Positions 34,164 to 44,081 of a stretch of DNA of 64,000 bases are shown one piece after another. The stretch's first letter is position 1; each line of letters begins with the position of its first letter. The stretch comes from an uncultured Ignavibacteria bacterium. GTDB taxonomy: Bacteria; Bacteroidota; Ignavibacteria; SZUA-365. Under the pieces are notes generated by a model, which worked only from the letters and a program-made list of their open reading frames with translations, made no database searches and had not been told where the DNA came from. The translations under genes and the position numbers were made by a program. The stretch lies in NCBI GenBank assembly GCA_913061095.1, contig CAJXVM010000018.1, forward strand, positions 1-64,000. The letters are read 5' to 3'.

Positions 34164-36545
34164 CTACTTTTGCAGAACCATTCGAATACACTGCATTTCA
34201 GCGGCACCGGTCAGCAGACACCAGTAGGTTCCGGAGGGCAGATCCTCTGCCTGAAAGACGGCGGTATGCACTCCGGCTCGCTGATACCCATCGAATATCG
34301 TTTGCTGCAACTGTCCGAGACTGTTGTACACACGCAGAACGACATGCATTTCTTCTGTGAGCCTGTAGGGAATGATCGTCTGATCGGTTTGTCCGACAGC
34401 CGATCCAAAGGGATTCGGATAATTTTGATGAAGATGACACAATGTGGGGGAGAGGAGGCGTTTCTTTGGCGTGCCCTCACACTGTGTTGTCACGACATTG
34501 GCACCGGCGTTGTACGTCTTCCCCGCCGCCTGCACGTCCGTCACGGTAAAGCACCAGGTGCCGGAGGGATTGCGATCCCACGCCGACGTCAGCGTGACTT
34601 CGCCGTTCGCGTCCGTTGTTCCGGAAAGGCTCCCGGATGTCGGACCTGCAAACACGGAGGTCACGAGCGCGCCGCTCACCGGCAGTCCCGTGTCGTCTTT
34701 GATCAACACCACGTCCTCCGCGGCAATCTTGTTCCCGGGAAGACTGACCCGCGTCACGGTCTGCGCTGCGACATACATGAACCCGCTCGGCACGGACGTC
34801 ACGGTGATGGTGACATTGTCAGTTGCAGTCGCGTTGTCATTGTCGGTGACGGTCAGCTGTGCGGAATATGTCCCGGGGGAGGAAAATGTGTATGACGGAT
34901 TCATCTGTGTGGATGCCCCGCTGCCGTCCCCGAAATCCCACGCATAGGATGCGATGGTTCCATCGGGATCAGAGGATCCGCTGCCGTCGAACGATACCGC
35001 GAGCGGAGCCGTACCGCTTGCCGGTGACGCATTCGCGACGGCCACCGGCGGCTGGTTGACGCTGCTGCCGCCGGGATCGTACTCGTACCAGGCGCGGCCG
35101 AATTGCGGTGTGTACGCAGTGAAATACAGCTTGCCGTTGTGCACCGTGAGGCGATGGGGATCTGATCCCCCTGCACCGCTGTTGACATCCGATACAAGTT
35201 CCGCGAGCGCCGTTGCAGCGTCATACCTCCACAGCTCATAGCCGTGGACGCCGTCGTCGGCTGCGAAGTACAGTTTCCCGTTGAATATCGTAAAGCAGAG
35301 TCTTTCGGAAGTGCCGTAATCCCGGGTTCCGACGAGAGCGCTCGAAATATCCGGAGCATAGTGAGGATTCGAACTCGCCGCACCGCTGGCGATGTCGGCG
35401 ACGAGCTGCACTGCGGATCCGTCCCAGCGAAACAGCTCCCTTCCTGTCGCTTCCGTATATGCCGTGAAATAGAGATCGCCATCGTACACGGTCAGCCAGC
35501 AGGGTTCGGAACTCCCCGTGACGTTGATGTTCACTGCGACGGAGGCAGTGCCGGTGTTCATGGGATCGCTGAGCGGGAAGCTCCAGAGCTCGGAATCGTT
35601 GTTCGTGTCGAGTCCGACAAAGTAGAGCACACCATCCATCGGCGTCATGAACACCGGGTAGGTGGAATGCGCGCCGTTCCCGACACCCGTCACCATGCGA
35701 ATCGCCGATCCGTCCGTACACCAGAGTTCGTTCCCGTCGTACTGACTGCGGCTGTTGAAAAACGCGCAATTGGCCGCGACGACCGGTTCGTGCACCGCGT
35801 ACACATGCCGGTTGTACCACTGCGTGTAGGGATTGTCGTCTTCCATGCCCCACTGACCGGGTGTCATCGTCCCGATCGGGACGGTGCTGCTGCCATTGTG
35901 GATGAACAGTTCGCGACCGTACCCGCCGGTATTGAGCATGTCAAGTGCATCGATGATGAGGTTTCCATTCAGTTCGATCATCTTCTGCACGTCGAGGTCG
36001 TCATAGATTTCGACCGTACCGGAGGATGTGCCGTCCGTCCGGTAGAGACCGAAGTCCCAGACGGAACCATTCTTTTTCATCCGAAATGATTCAAACGCGC
36101 CGAAATAGCTTTGACCGTTGATTGCGACATACCCGCCTTCCAGTTGGGACGCATTCATGGAGGGATCAAGCGTATTGAGATTGTCCAATAGCGATGTTCC
36201 GCTTATCGTTCCGTCGCTCGCCCAGGGCTCATCACCGGCATGGCTGCCGTCGTCTGCCCAGAACACAAGGTAGCTGCCACCGTTGTGCATTGCGCTCATG
36301 GCATCGAGCTGCGGCAGCAGCATCGACGCTCCGCCGCCGTCCAGAGTATACAGTGTCTTTCTGCTGCCGTCGTTCCCGACGAAATGGATCTTGCCGTTGA
36401 ACACCGTACGTCCGGTGACGACAAGTTCGGTCGATATGTTCGCGGCATTGATATCGGCGACCATGCGCAGGGTCTGGGACTGAAGCCCCTGTGCAAAGAC
36501 ACAGAGCATACAGGTAATCGAAATTGTCAGACATGTGCGTTTCAT
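34164..36545 (-). CDS. ELWxxDGT-repeat and PKD-domain surface protein with T9SS sorting domain
   Basis: A protein of 793 residues. The ATG at 36545 has AGGAGG eight bases upstream. The signal peptide ends near QGLQSQ. Residues about 30-490 form a propeller of ELWxxDGT-type units (for example DGNELWCTDGSAIRMV, GRELFRWDGSAVQLVADI, GYELWRYDAATALAELVSDV). A PKD domain spans about 495-585 (SFDGSGSSDPDGTIASYAWDFGDGS). An Ig-like domain follows (SGALVTSVFAGPTSGSLSGTTDANGEVTL), and the sorting domain starts at about 705 (LHQNYPNPFGSAVG, NSLGQLQQTIFDG). It is predicted to be exported and attached or released at the cell surface. It is single-gene, with REP-like repeats upstream. No enzymatic motif is seen. 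Confidence 0.9.
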   Translation of the reverse strand: MKRTCLTISITCMLCVFAQGLQSQTLRMVADINAANISTELVVTGRTVFNGKIHFVGNDGSRKTLYTLDGGGASMLLPQLDAMSAMHNGGSYLVFWADDGSHAGDEPWASDGTISGTSLLDNLNTLDPSMNASQLEGGYVAINGQSYFGAFESFRMKKNGSVWDFGLYRTDGTSSGTVEIYDDLDVQKMIELNGNLIIDALDMLNTGGYGRELFIHNGSSTVPIGTMTPGQWGMEDDNPYTQWYNRHVYAVHEPVVAANCAFFNSRSQYDGNELWCTDGSAIRMVTGVGNGAHSTYPVFMTPMDGVLYFVGLDTNNDSELWSFPLSDPMNTGTASVAVNINVTGSSEPCWLTVYDGDLYFTAYTEATGRELFRWDGSAVQLVADIASGAASSNPHYAPDISSALVGTRDYGTSERLCFTIFNGKLYFAADDGVHGYELWRYDAATALAELVSDVNSGAGGSDPHRLTVHNGKLYFTAYTPQFGRAWYEYDPGGSSVNQPPVAVANASPASGTAPLAVSFDGSGSSDPDGTIASYAWDFGDGSGASTQMNPSYTFSSPGTYSAQLTVTDNDNATATDNVTITVTSVPSGFMYVAAQTVTRVSLPGNKIAAEDVVLIKDDTGLPVSGALVTSVFAGPTSGSLSGTTDANGEVTLTSAWDRNPSGTWCFTVTDVQAAGKTYNAGANVVTTQCEGTPKKRLLSPTLCHLHQNYPNPFGSAVGQTDQTIIPYRLTEEMHVVLRVYNSLGQLQQTIFDGYQRAGVHTAVFQAEDLPSGTYWCLLTGAAEMQCIRMVLQK

Positions 36546-36695
36546 CGGACTGTCCTCCTTGAGACGGAAATGGAATATCTGTCAGTTGTGATTTGCGACC
36601 TGAGGAATTGTAATCCGACTCGAAGCGACCCGCAATGGGAGTTCGTACCCATTTTTGGCATATCCCCACATCGGTCGAGGATCGCTCCTGCCTGC

Positions 36696-36715
36696 CCACA
36701 CGCTCACGCGTGTGG
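36696..36715. repeat. REP-like palindrome CCACACGC-TCAC-GCGTGTGG, copy 2
   Basis: The perfect 8-bp arms have centre TCAC. It is the same family as 29441 and 36745, and lies 49 bp from its neighbour start to start. Confidence 0.7.
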
Positions 36716-36744
36716 CTGGCGCTGCCCACGCACTATCCACGGAT

Positions 36745-36764
36745 CCACACGCTGACGCGTGTGG
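36745..36764. repeat. REP-like palindrome CCACACGC-TGAC-GCGTGTGG, copy 3
   Basis: The arms and centre are identical to 29441. The flank GGTTACTGCAGCATCCTGC also resembles the flank there. Confidence 0.7.
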
Positions 36765-36872
36765 TTACTGCAGCATCCTGCTTCCAGCAACAAGCCGTTG
36801 CTCCGCGCCTGCGCTTCCCGTAGATTTCGGGTGATTGGCCGTCCATCTCATCAGCGACAGGCAGAGAGCTTC

Positions 36873-39161
36873 ATGGCGAAAAAAGCATCACGGCGTCCCG
36901 CCGCGGCACAGTCCAAATCCTCCCGCTCCGCGAAGCAGAAAAAAAACATGGCGCAGCAGGAGCCGCGCCCTCCTGCCGCGCTGATGCGTTCGGCAGGCGC
37001 GGCGTTCGCGGCCCTGGCCGTGCTGCGTCTCGTCGCGGGGCAGTTTCCCGAGGCACGCCTGTGGGGACTCTCCTATCCCGGCTACCTCCCGGTCTGGGGC
37101 GAGCTGCTCATCGCGGCGCTCGGCATCGCGCTCGCCACGCCGATCTTCTACGGTCTCTACCGCTGGAAGTCCGACCTGCTCGAACGCCTGCCCGCGCTGC
37201 CGCTTTCGCTGTTCGTCGCCGTTGTGGGCGGCATCGTGTTCTGGCTCTTTCGCATGGATACCTTCTTCCTCGGTGACGGCGCGTCCTATCTCGCCGAACA
37301 CTTCCGCTGGGTGCGCGGGGCGCCGATCTCGGAAGACGTCCTGTTCTCCCCCGGCTCCGCCCCCATGACCGCCTGGCTGCTGGCCACACTGGCGAAGCTG
37401 CTCTACGGCGGCGGGGAGGGAGTCACCGCACAGCCGCAGTTCATTTTCCAGGCCGCGGCCGCCGTGTCGGGCGCCGTGTTCCTGTTCATCGTGCTCTACT
37501 CGTCGCTGCGCCACACGGAGGATGCCGCGCTGCGCCTCGCGCGCATCGCCCTGCTCATCGCCACGCCCGGACTGCTGTTCTTTTTCGGCTACGTGGAATA
37601 TTACACTCTGTATTTCACCGCGCTGACGGCGTATTTCATCGCCAGCGCCGCGGTGGCCGAGGGGAAGCTCGCACCGCAGTGGATGATTCTCGCCTTCATC
37701 ATCAGCGCCGCCCTGCACCTGATGACGCTGGTCACCCTCCCCGGGATGCTGATCGCGCTCGCCGCGCGTGGCGGTGAATCCGCCCGGCGCCAGGTGACGC
37801 TGCGCAATCTGATCATCGGCACGGCCATAGTCCTCGTGCTCGGCGGGATCTATTATTTTGCCTCGGGCGTCGCCTTCGAGGGCAGCCGCGTCATCCTCGC
37901 GCTGCAGCCCTTCGGCGAGGAGGGCGCGGTGCAGCATTACACCCTGCTCTCCGGCGCGCATCTCGGCGACATCCTCAACATGATCTTCCTCGCTGCCGCG
38001 CCTCCGCTCCTGCTGCTCGCATTCGTGCCGTGGCGGGGACGCGAATGGTCCCCGGCGGAACTCGTAACGCTGTCGCATGTGCTGTACACCGGCTTCCTGC
38101 TGCTCTTCGGCTACACCTGTTTCGGGATGGCGCGCGACTGGGATGTCAACGCCGGTTTCGGTGTGGCCGCGTCGCTCTTCGCCGTCACCATGCTCGCCGG
38201 ACGCACCGATGCCCCCCGCCGCGCGTGGCTCGGCTACCTTGCCACGGGCGCCGCCATCGTTGCTGTCGTCCCATGGCTCATCGTCAACATCGACACGGAC
38301 ACCTCGGAGCAGCGCTTCCGCGACATCATGGCGCTCGACGACGAACTGCTCACCGGCGACTTCGCGCTCAACGGCTATGAGCACCTCCGCAAGCATTACC
38401 AGCGTACCGGACAGCCGGAGGAAGAGGCCTGGACGATCAGGAAAAAGGTCGAAATGGTCGGGTATCCTGAGGATTTCCGCAAGCTGCTCCGGGCCGTGGT
38501 GATGCAGGTGCCGGCCGCGGATCAGAAGGGATACATGGATTTCGTGTTCGCGGAACTCGCGGAAAAACTGCGACGCATGGAGACGCAGGATGTCGGGAAC
38601 ATGTATGCGGGGGAGAAGCGGGAATTCGTGGAAGTGTCCGCGGAGGCGCTGCTGCAGATTCCTCAGCTGCAGGGACTGCAGGATGCCGGGGATGCGTATT
38701 TCGAAAAACAGTACCGTATGCTCTCGGACATCATCCCAGACGATGCGCTCCTCGGGATGGCGGCGCTGGAGTACCGCCACGACCGCGGCGCCGTGCTTTC
38801 CGATCCAGCACCCTTCATCGAAGCCATGCCGCTGATTGAGCACAGCAGCCTGCTTGCTTCCCGCGCCGGACGCGCGCTCATCCTCACCGGCCGTCCCGAA
38901 GAGGCGACCACCATGCTCAACCGCGCGATGGAGATTGATTCCGCTTTCACCCTCCCGCATTTCCTGCTCGGCTACCTCGCGGCCACGGCGGAGCCGCCAC
39001 GTCCGGAAGAGGCAATTCGGCACCTCGAAACCTTCGTCGCCACGCCCGAGGGACATCAGCTCGCCGATCCCGCGGCGCAGGAGCGCTACATTCGCCAGGC
39101 CCGCGAGATGATCGGACGCATGACCATGCGCTCGATGGGCATCGATCCGGGGATGCGATAA
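36873..39161 (+). CDS. Polytopic membrane protein with C-terminal helical (TPR-like) domain
   Basis: A protein of 762 residues. The ATG at 36873 follows GAGAG and opens a basic, lysine-rich tail (MAKKASRRPAAAQ). About ten membrane spans fill residues 35-470 (for example PLSLFVAVVGGIVFWLF, LLFFFGYVEYYTLYFTALTAYFIA, NLIIGTAIVLVLGGIYYFA). The loop FRMDTFFLGDGASYLAEHFRWVRG with acidic residues after the second or third span recalls GT-C type glycosyltransferases, but this is weak. From about 490 the protein is soluble and helical, ending in TPR-like units (LLASRAGRALILTGRPEEATTMLNRAME). It is monocistronic. The function is not known; cell-envelope glycosylation is one guess. Confidence 0.75.
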   Translation: MAKKASRRPAAAQSKSSRSAKQKKNMAQQEPRPPAALMRSAGAAFAALAVLRLVAGQFPEARLWGLSYPGYLPVWGELLIAALGIALATPIFYGLYRWKSDLLERLPALPLSLFVAVVGGIVFWLFRMDTFFLGDGASYLAEHFRWVRGAPISEDVLFSPGSAPMTAWLLATLAKLLYGGGEGVTAQPQFIFQAAAAVSGAVFLFIVLYSSLRHTEDAALRLARIALLIATPGLLFFFGYVEYYTLYFTALTAYFIASAAVAEGKLAPQWMILAFIISAALHLMTLVTLPGMLIALAARGGESARRQVTLRNLIIGTAIVLVLGGIYYFASGVAFEGSRVILALQPFGEEGAVQHYTLLSGAHLGDILNMIFLAAAPPLLLLAFVPWRGREWSPAELVTLSHVLYTGFLLLFGYTCFGMARDWDVNAGFGVAASLFAVTMLAGRTDAPRRAWLGYLATGAAIVAVVPWLIVNIDTDTSEQRFRDIMALDDELLTGDFALNGYEHLRKHYQRTGQPEEEAWTIRKKVEMVGYPEDFRKLLRAVVMQVPAADQKGYMDFVFAELAEKLRRMETQDVGNMYAGEKREFVEVSAEALLQIPQLQGLQDAGDAYFEKQYRMLSDIIPDDALLGMAALEYRHDRGAVLSDPAPFIEAMPLIEHSSLLASRAGRALILTGRPEEATTMLNRAMEIDSAFTLPHFLLGYLAATAEPPRPEEAIRHLETFVATPEGHQLADPAAQERYIRQAREMIGRMTMRSMGIDPGMR

Positions 39162-39374
39162 ATTCTGAAAAAATATTGGTTTTCATGGATTCCGGAAGAA
39201 AAATATTGTATTATGAAGCCGTGTAACCACGGCCTGACAGCACCCGTACTGTATTTCATTTCCCTGCAGTGCACATCGAACATTGCTTCGGTGTGCCGGT
39301 GACGTTTATCATGGAATACTGAGAGCCATATCGATTCAGTGTTTTCCAATACATTCCATTTCCAGGAGGTATAG

Positions 39375-41459
39375 ATGAAACGGAATATTTATATCGTCTT
39401 TGCCGCGGCGCTGCTGTTTGCAGCCTGCAGTGAGGGACCCGAGGGTCCCGTCGCCAGCAATGAACAGTCCGGTCCGGAGGTCAACACCCTCCACAAGGCC
39501 GATGGGGCTGCCGATCTCACCGATCGCTATATCGTCGTTTTCAAGGACGATGTCGGAAATCCGAAGTCCATGGCCGCCGAAATGACACGCGGCAAGGGCA
39601 TCACGACGCATTTCACGTACCAGCATGCCATCAAGGGTTTCGCGGCGACGATTCCCGAGCAGGCACTCGAGGGCATTCGCCATAATCCCAATGTCGCGTA
39701 CATCGAGCCCGACGGACTCGTATATAAGACCGTGACGCAGTACAATCCCCCCAGCTGGGGACTCGACCGCATCGATGAACGGGATCTGCCCATGGACTCG
39801 AAATATGAGTATCAGAATGAGGGCGAGGGCGTCAACATATACATCATTGATACCGGCATCCGTTTCAACCACAAGGAATACAATGGACGCGCCTTCAGCG
39901 GGTATGATTTCGTCGATAATGACAACGACGCGTCGGACTGTGACGGACACGGCACACACGTCGCCGGTACCGCCGCCGGCGAGAATGTCGGTGTGGCGAA
40001 GAAAGCGACGCTGTACGCGGTGCGCGTGCTCGATTGCAATGGTTCCGGGACATATTCCGGTGTGATCGCCGGCATCGACTGGGTGACGCAGAATCACGTC
40101 AAACCGGCCGTGGCCAACATGTCCCTGGGAGGCGGCTTTTCCTCCTCTCTGAATGCAGCGGTGAATAACTCCGTTTCGGCCGGTGTGGTGTATGCAGTAT
40201 CCGCGGGCAACAGCAACAGCAACGCCTGCAATTATTCCCCCGCCAGCGCCTCCAGCGCACTGACCGTCGGATCGACAACGAGCAGTGATGCGCGCTCCTA
40301 CTTTTCGAATTACGGCAGCTGCGTGGATATTTTCGCACCGGGTTCCGGCATCTATTCTTCCACGATGAACACCACCAGCAGCTATGCCAGCTGGTCGGGC
40401 ACCTCGATGGCCTCACCGCACGTGGCGGGCGTCGCAGCGTTGTACCTTGCCTCAAACACAAACGCCACTCCATCGGCCGTGGAGAGCGCCATCAAGAACG
40501 GCGCCTCGGCGAACAAGATCAGCAATGTGGGGACTGGTTCTCCCAACCTCCTGCTCTACAGCCTGATCGCGGCACCGGTATCCTCGAATCCTCCCGCGGC
40601 TCCGTCGGGCCTTTCCGCCGCGGCGGTATCCACCTCACAGATCAACCTGTCATGGACCGACAACGCCAATGACGAGGACGGGTTCTACATCGAACGTGAT
40701 GCCGGAAGCGGTTTCCAGCAGATCGCCAGTGTCGGCGCGAATGTGACCACCTATTCCAACACGGGCCTCACGTCGAACAGCACATATTCCTATCGCGTGC
40801 GTGCCTGGAACAGTGCGGGAAATTCGGGTTACAGCAACACGGCCAGTGCGACGACACAGCAGCTGACCGCTCCGGCCGCACCGACCGGCCTGCAGACGAC
40901 GATCGTTTCCGCAGGTTCAGTTTCATTGACCTGGACGGACAATGCAGGCAGCGAGGACAACTACGAGGTCAAGCGTTCTGCTGACAACGGCAATACGTGG
41001 AGCCTGCTTACGTCCACGCTCGCCCCGAATACCACGAACTACACCGACAATTCCGTTTCTGCCGACAGTGATTACCAGTACCAGGTGTTCGCAACGAATT
41101 CTGTGGGGAGCTCGGGCAGCAACATCATCAGTGTAACCACGCCAACCCCTTCAAATGTCATCACGATCGCATCGATCACAACGACCTCGGTCGGCAACAG
41201 AAGCCAGTGGCGTGGCGAGTTCACCGTGACGATCGTGGACGGCAGTAACAACCCGGTATCCGGCGCAACGGTCTCCGGGAACTTCAGCGGTGGAACCACC
41301 GGACCTGGTTCCGCTGTGACCGGTTCGAACGGTCAGTGCACGATCCCGAGTGACTGGATGAAAAAGAACATCGGCTCGGTGACATTTACCGTGACGAGCG
41401 TGACAAAGAACGGGGAAACCTGGGATCGCGTTCAGAAGTCCGCGACCGCATACAAGTAA
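39375..41459 (+). CDS. Subtilisin-like (S8, proteinase K type) serine protease lipoprotein
   Basis: A protein of 694 residues. The ATG at 39375 has AGGAGG six bases upstream. A lipoprotein signal ends at Cys18 (LLFAACSE). An inhibitor I9 propeptide follows (about 48-120, DRYIVVFKDDVGN, IKGFAATIPEQALEGIRHNPNVAYIEPD). The catalytic domain (about 125-400) has Asp159 (YIIDTGI), His192 (GHGTHVAGT), oxyanion Asn near 290 (SAGNSNSNA) and Ser344 (SGTSMASPHVAG). Two fibronectin type III domains (about 410-590) and a C-terminal Ig-like domain come next. There is no T9SS sorting domain, which fits anchoring by lipid instead. The gene is followed by a strong terminator at 41490. Confidence 0.94.
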   Translation: MKRNIYIVFAAALLFAACSEGPEGPVASNEQSGPEVNTLHKADGAADLTDRYIVVFKDDVGNPKSMAAEMTRGKGITTHFTYQHAIKGFAATIPEQALEGIRHNPNVAYIEPDGLVYKTVTQYNPPSWGLDRIDERDLPMDSKYEYQNEGEGVNIYIIDTGIRFNHKEYNGRAFSGYDFVDNDNDASDCDGHGTHVAGTAAGENVGVAKKATLYAVRVLDCNGSGTYSGVIAGIDWVTQNHVKPAVANMSLGGGFSSSLNAAVNNSVSAGVVYAVSAGNSNSNACNYSPASASSALTVGSTTSSDARSYFSNYGSCVDIFAPGSGIYSSTMNTTSSYASWSGTSMASPHVAGVAALYLASNTNATPSAVESAIKNGASANKISNVGTGSPNLLLYSLIAAPVSSNPPAAPSGLSAAAVSTSQINLSWTDNANDEDGFYIERDAGSGFQQIASVGANVTTYSNTGLTSNSTYSYRVRAWNSAGNSGYSNTASATTQQLTAPAAPTGLQTTIVSAGSVSLTWTDNAGSEDNYEVKRSADNGNTWSLLTSTLAPNTTNYTDNSVSADSDYQYQVFATNSVGSSGSNIISVTTPTPSNVITIASITTTSVGNRSQWRGEFTVTIVDGSNNPVSGATVSGNFSGGTTGPGSAVTGSNGQCTIPSDWMKKNIGSVTFTVTSVTKNGETWDRVQKSATAYK

Positions 41460-41489
41460 TCATTCCAGGTAACATCAGCTTCAATGAAG

Positions 41490-41524
41490 CGGGGACCGGG
41501 TTCCGGTCCCCGTTTTTTTTTTTT
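41490..41524 (+). terminator. Strong intrinsic terminator
   Basis: A 10-bp perfect stem CGGGGACCGG (41490-41499), loop GTT, CCGGTCCCCG (41503-41512), then twelve T. It ends the subtilase gene 31 bp after its stop. Confidence 0.93.
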
Positions 41525-41670
41525 GCGCGGTACCCGCACGGAGCGATACCGCCGCTCTTACACACGCACCGGATCACAGTTGAACAGGAGCATATAATCC
41601 CGTAGCTTGACGATACGCAGATCAGCGTTCATGACGTTCCCCTCCCTCCTCTCACTGGAGAGTGACAGTA

Positions 41671-43668
41671 ATGGCTCTCAACCGAACGACCGGGTTGCCA
41701 CGAGGCATGCGGCATATGCTGCTTTTGCTGCTCGTTTCCTGCATGCATGCGACGGCACAACCGCGTGTGAGTGACAGCCTGCGCACCCTGCTTGCCTCCG
41801 CTCCGCCAGACAGCGACAGGGTGCTGCTGCTGAACCGTCTCGCACAGTCTCTCGCCGGCCGTGATCCCGCGACAGGACTCGACTCCGCACAGGCGGCGCT
41901 CGCACTCGCACAGCGTCTGCAGTGGCGCCGCGGCGAGGCAGAGATGCTCAACACCATCGGTGCGCTCAACACAAATCTCGGCGTATACGAAGAAGCTCTG
42001 CGGAATTTCAACCGCTGCCATGCGCTCTGCGACAGTCTCGGCGACGATGCAGGTGCCGCGCGCGCGCTGCGCAACATCGGCGTCGTGCAGCGTCGCATCG
42101 GCAATCTCGATGAGGCGCTCGCCTTCACCGAACGCGGCGCTGAACGCAGTCTGCGGTCCGGCGACTCGCTGGCCTACGCGAAGGCGATGGTCAATCTCGG
42201 CAACATTCACAATCAGATGGAACAGCACCGCGCGTCGATCGGCTACTATCGTCGCGCCGAACCGATCTTTCGCCGCATGCAGGACGAGTACGGCATCTCA
42301 ACCGTGCTCAACGGAATCGGGAATGCCTATTCCAATCTGGGCATGCATGAGAAGGCGCTGGCACTGTACGAAAGAAGCCTGGCACTGATTGAACGTCGCG
42401 GGGACAAACGGTCCATCGCGAGCCTGCTCATAAACATGGGGATCATTCATCTCGAGGAGGGCGAGAGGCGCAAAGCCATCGCCACCATCAGCAGGGGGAT
42501 CAGGACCGCGGAGGAGATCAATGCGATGGATCTCATCGAAATCGCGGGCGAAAAACTGGCCGAGCTGTATGCGGAGCTCGGGGATTATCGGCGCGCCTAC
42601 ACATACCTCACGCTGCACTGGGCCATGCATGATACGCTGACAAATGAACGCCGCCTGCACGAGATCAACGCCATGTCGCGCCGGCACGAACGCGAGCAGC
42701 ATGCGCAGGAAATCGCACTGCTTGAAAAGGAAGCGCAGTTGAAGGAAGCCGAACTCGCGCGCGAAGCGCTGATACGGAACCTGATCATCGGGGGATTCAT
42801 CATCACCGCACTCGTCGCGTTCTGGGTGTTTCATCTCGCGCGGACGCGCAAGCGCAGCAATGAGCGTCTGAGAAAGGCGCTTGCCGACCTCGAGCGCACA
42901 CAGCAGCAGCTCATCCACGCCGAGAAAATGGCGACGTTCGGACGGCTGTCCTCCGGCATCGCCCATGAAATCCTCAATCCCCTCAACTTCATCATCAATT
43001 TCGCAGAACTGTCCTCACCGCTTGTATCCGATCTGGCGTCTTCGAACGACAGCAGCGACACGGAAGAAGCGCGCGCACTGGCGACGAATATCCGGAAAAT
43101 TACCGAGTACGGACGGCGTGCCGAAGCCATCGTGCGCAATCTCGTGCAGCATGCCGGACCTGACCGCGGCGAGTGCGTGATGACGGATCTGAACCTCCTG
43201 GTCCGGCGGTCGGTGGAACTGGCTGAGAAAGCGCTGCGATCCGATGAAGATGACTTCCCGCTCTCGGTGCAGATCGTCCCCGACAGCACGCTTGCACCGA
43301 CAGCGGTCTATCCTCGGGAAATAACACGCGTCATGCTCAACCTGTTCGCGAATGCCTGGGAATCCGTGCGTGCGAAAAGACGAAGTACGGAAGGCTCCTT
43401 TCATCCGCATATCCTGATCTCGACATCCAGCCTCGATGACACTGCTGAAATCCGCATGCGTGACAACGGTCTCGGTATCGCCCCGACGATCCGGTCTCGT
43501 GTGTTCGAGCCGTTTTTCACCACCAAACCAGCGGGTTCGGGAAGCGGTCTCGGACTTTCCGTCAGCTATGACATCATTGTCGAGGGGCACGGTGGTTCAC
43601 TGTCGGTGGAAAGCGAGGAAGACCGGTACGCCGAGTTCATCATTCACCTGCCGAAATCAGACGACTGA
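41671..43668 (+). CDS. TPR-containing sensor histidine kinase, HisKA type
   Basis: A protein of 665 residues. The ATG at 41671 has GGAG ten bases upstream; GTG at 41662 is too close to it. A signal peptide (MRHMLLLLLVSCMHATAQ) leads to a TPR region (about 30-320). A helical linker and one membrane span (about 370-394, LIIGGFIITALVAFWVF) follow. A coiled coil then precedes HisKA with H432 (GRLSSGIAHEILNPLNFIINFAEL) and HATPase_c (about 545-660, MLNLFANAWES, RDNGLGIAP, GSGLGLSVSYDI). Unlike the kinases at 1863 and 30872 it uses the HisKA rather than HisKA_3 fold. It has no response regulator beside it, so its partner lies elsewhere. The palindrome at 43746 lies 78 bp past its stop. Confidence 0.9.
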   Translation: MALNRTTGLPRGMRHMLLLLLVSCMHATAQPRVSDSLRTLLASAPPDSDRVLLLNRLAQSLAGRDPATGLDSAQAALALAQRLQWRRGEAEMLNTIGALNTNLGVYEEALRNFNRCHALCDSLGDDAGAARALRNIGVVQRRIGNLDEALAFTERGAERSLRSGDSLAYAKAMVNLGNIHNQMEQHRASIGYYRRAEPIFRRMQDEYGISTVLNGIGNAYSNLGMHEKALALYERSLALIERRGDKRSIASLLINMGIIHLEEGERRKAIATISRGIRTAEEINAMDLIEIAGEKLAELYAELGDYRRAYTYLTLHWAMHDTLTNERRLHEINAMSRRHEREQHAQEIALLEKEAQLKEAELAREALIRNLIIGGFIITALVAFWVFHLARTRKRSNERLRKALADLERTQQQLIHAEKMATFGRLSSGIAHEILNPLNFIINFAELSSPLVSDLASSNDSSDTEEARALATNIRKITEYGRRAEAIVRNLVQHAGPDRGECVMTDLNLLVRRSVELAEKALRSDEDDFPLSVQIVPDSTLAPTAVYPREITRVMLNLFANAWESVRAKRRSTEGSFHPHILISTSSLDDTAEIRMRDNGLGIAPTIRSRVFEPFFTTKPAGSGSGLGLSVSYDIIVEGHGGSLSVESEEDRYAEFIIHLPKSDD

Positions 43669-43745
43669 GTCCTCTCCGGTGTCATGCCATCGGATCACCT
43701 GCCCTTACGCATCGGTGATTCGCTTCCCTGTCAGTCCGGGATAAA

Positions 43746-43780
43746 ATAGGTGGTACCACCTATGGAAATAGGTGGTAACA
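43746..43780. promoter_or_regulatory. Perfect palindrome of the AATAGG/CCTATT family plus half site, copy 3
   Basis: ATAGGTGGTACCACCTAT (43746-43763) is a perfect 18-bp palindrome. It is followed by GGAAATAGGTGGTAACA, a second half site. It shares the AATAGG/CCTAT core with 392 and 1319. No annotated gene starts downstream on the plus strand for more than 600 bp. Confidence 0.55.
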
Positions 43781-44081
43781 CGCATTGCGGAATACGTCGT
43801 GAAACAATACACTGTTATCAATTATTTGTCGCAACACGTACAGGAAGCGTACAGCACGATATCACGTTCATGAAAGGAACAGGACCGTGCCACGAGGTAC
43901 GCAACACGTGAGAGGAGGCAAATATTCATTTTCCGGGCTGTGCTCAACGGAGAGGCAGAGCGCATATGCGTGCCGCAGGCCACTACCCTGACGTCACAAT
44001 CGGTATCCTGCGGCACGTCGCACCCGGAGAAGAGGACGCCGTTACGTCACAGGGACTCGTGAGGGAGCAACTGCGGGGCGG

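Larger units (their letters stand above)
36546..36872. other. 327-bp divergent intergenic region with two REP-like palindromes
   Basis: No gene is seen. It contains the palindromes at 36696-36715 and 36745-36764 and, between them, a partial third (GCCCACGCACTATCCACGG). It separates two divergent genes. Confidence 0.5.
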
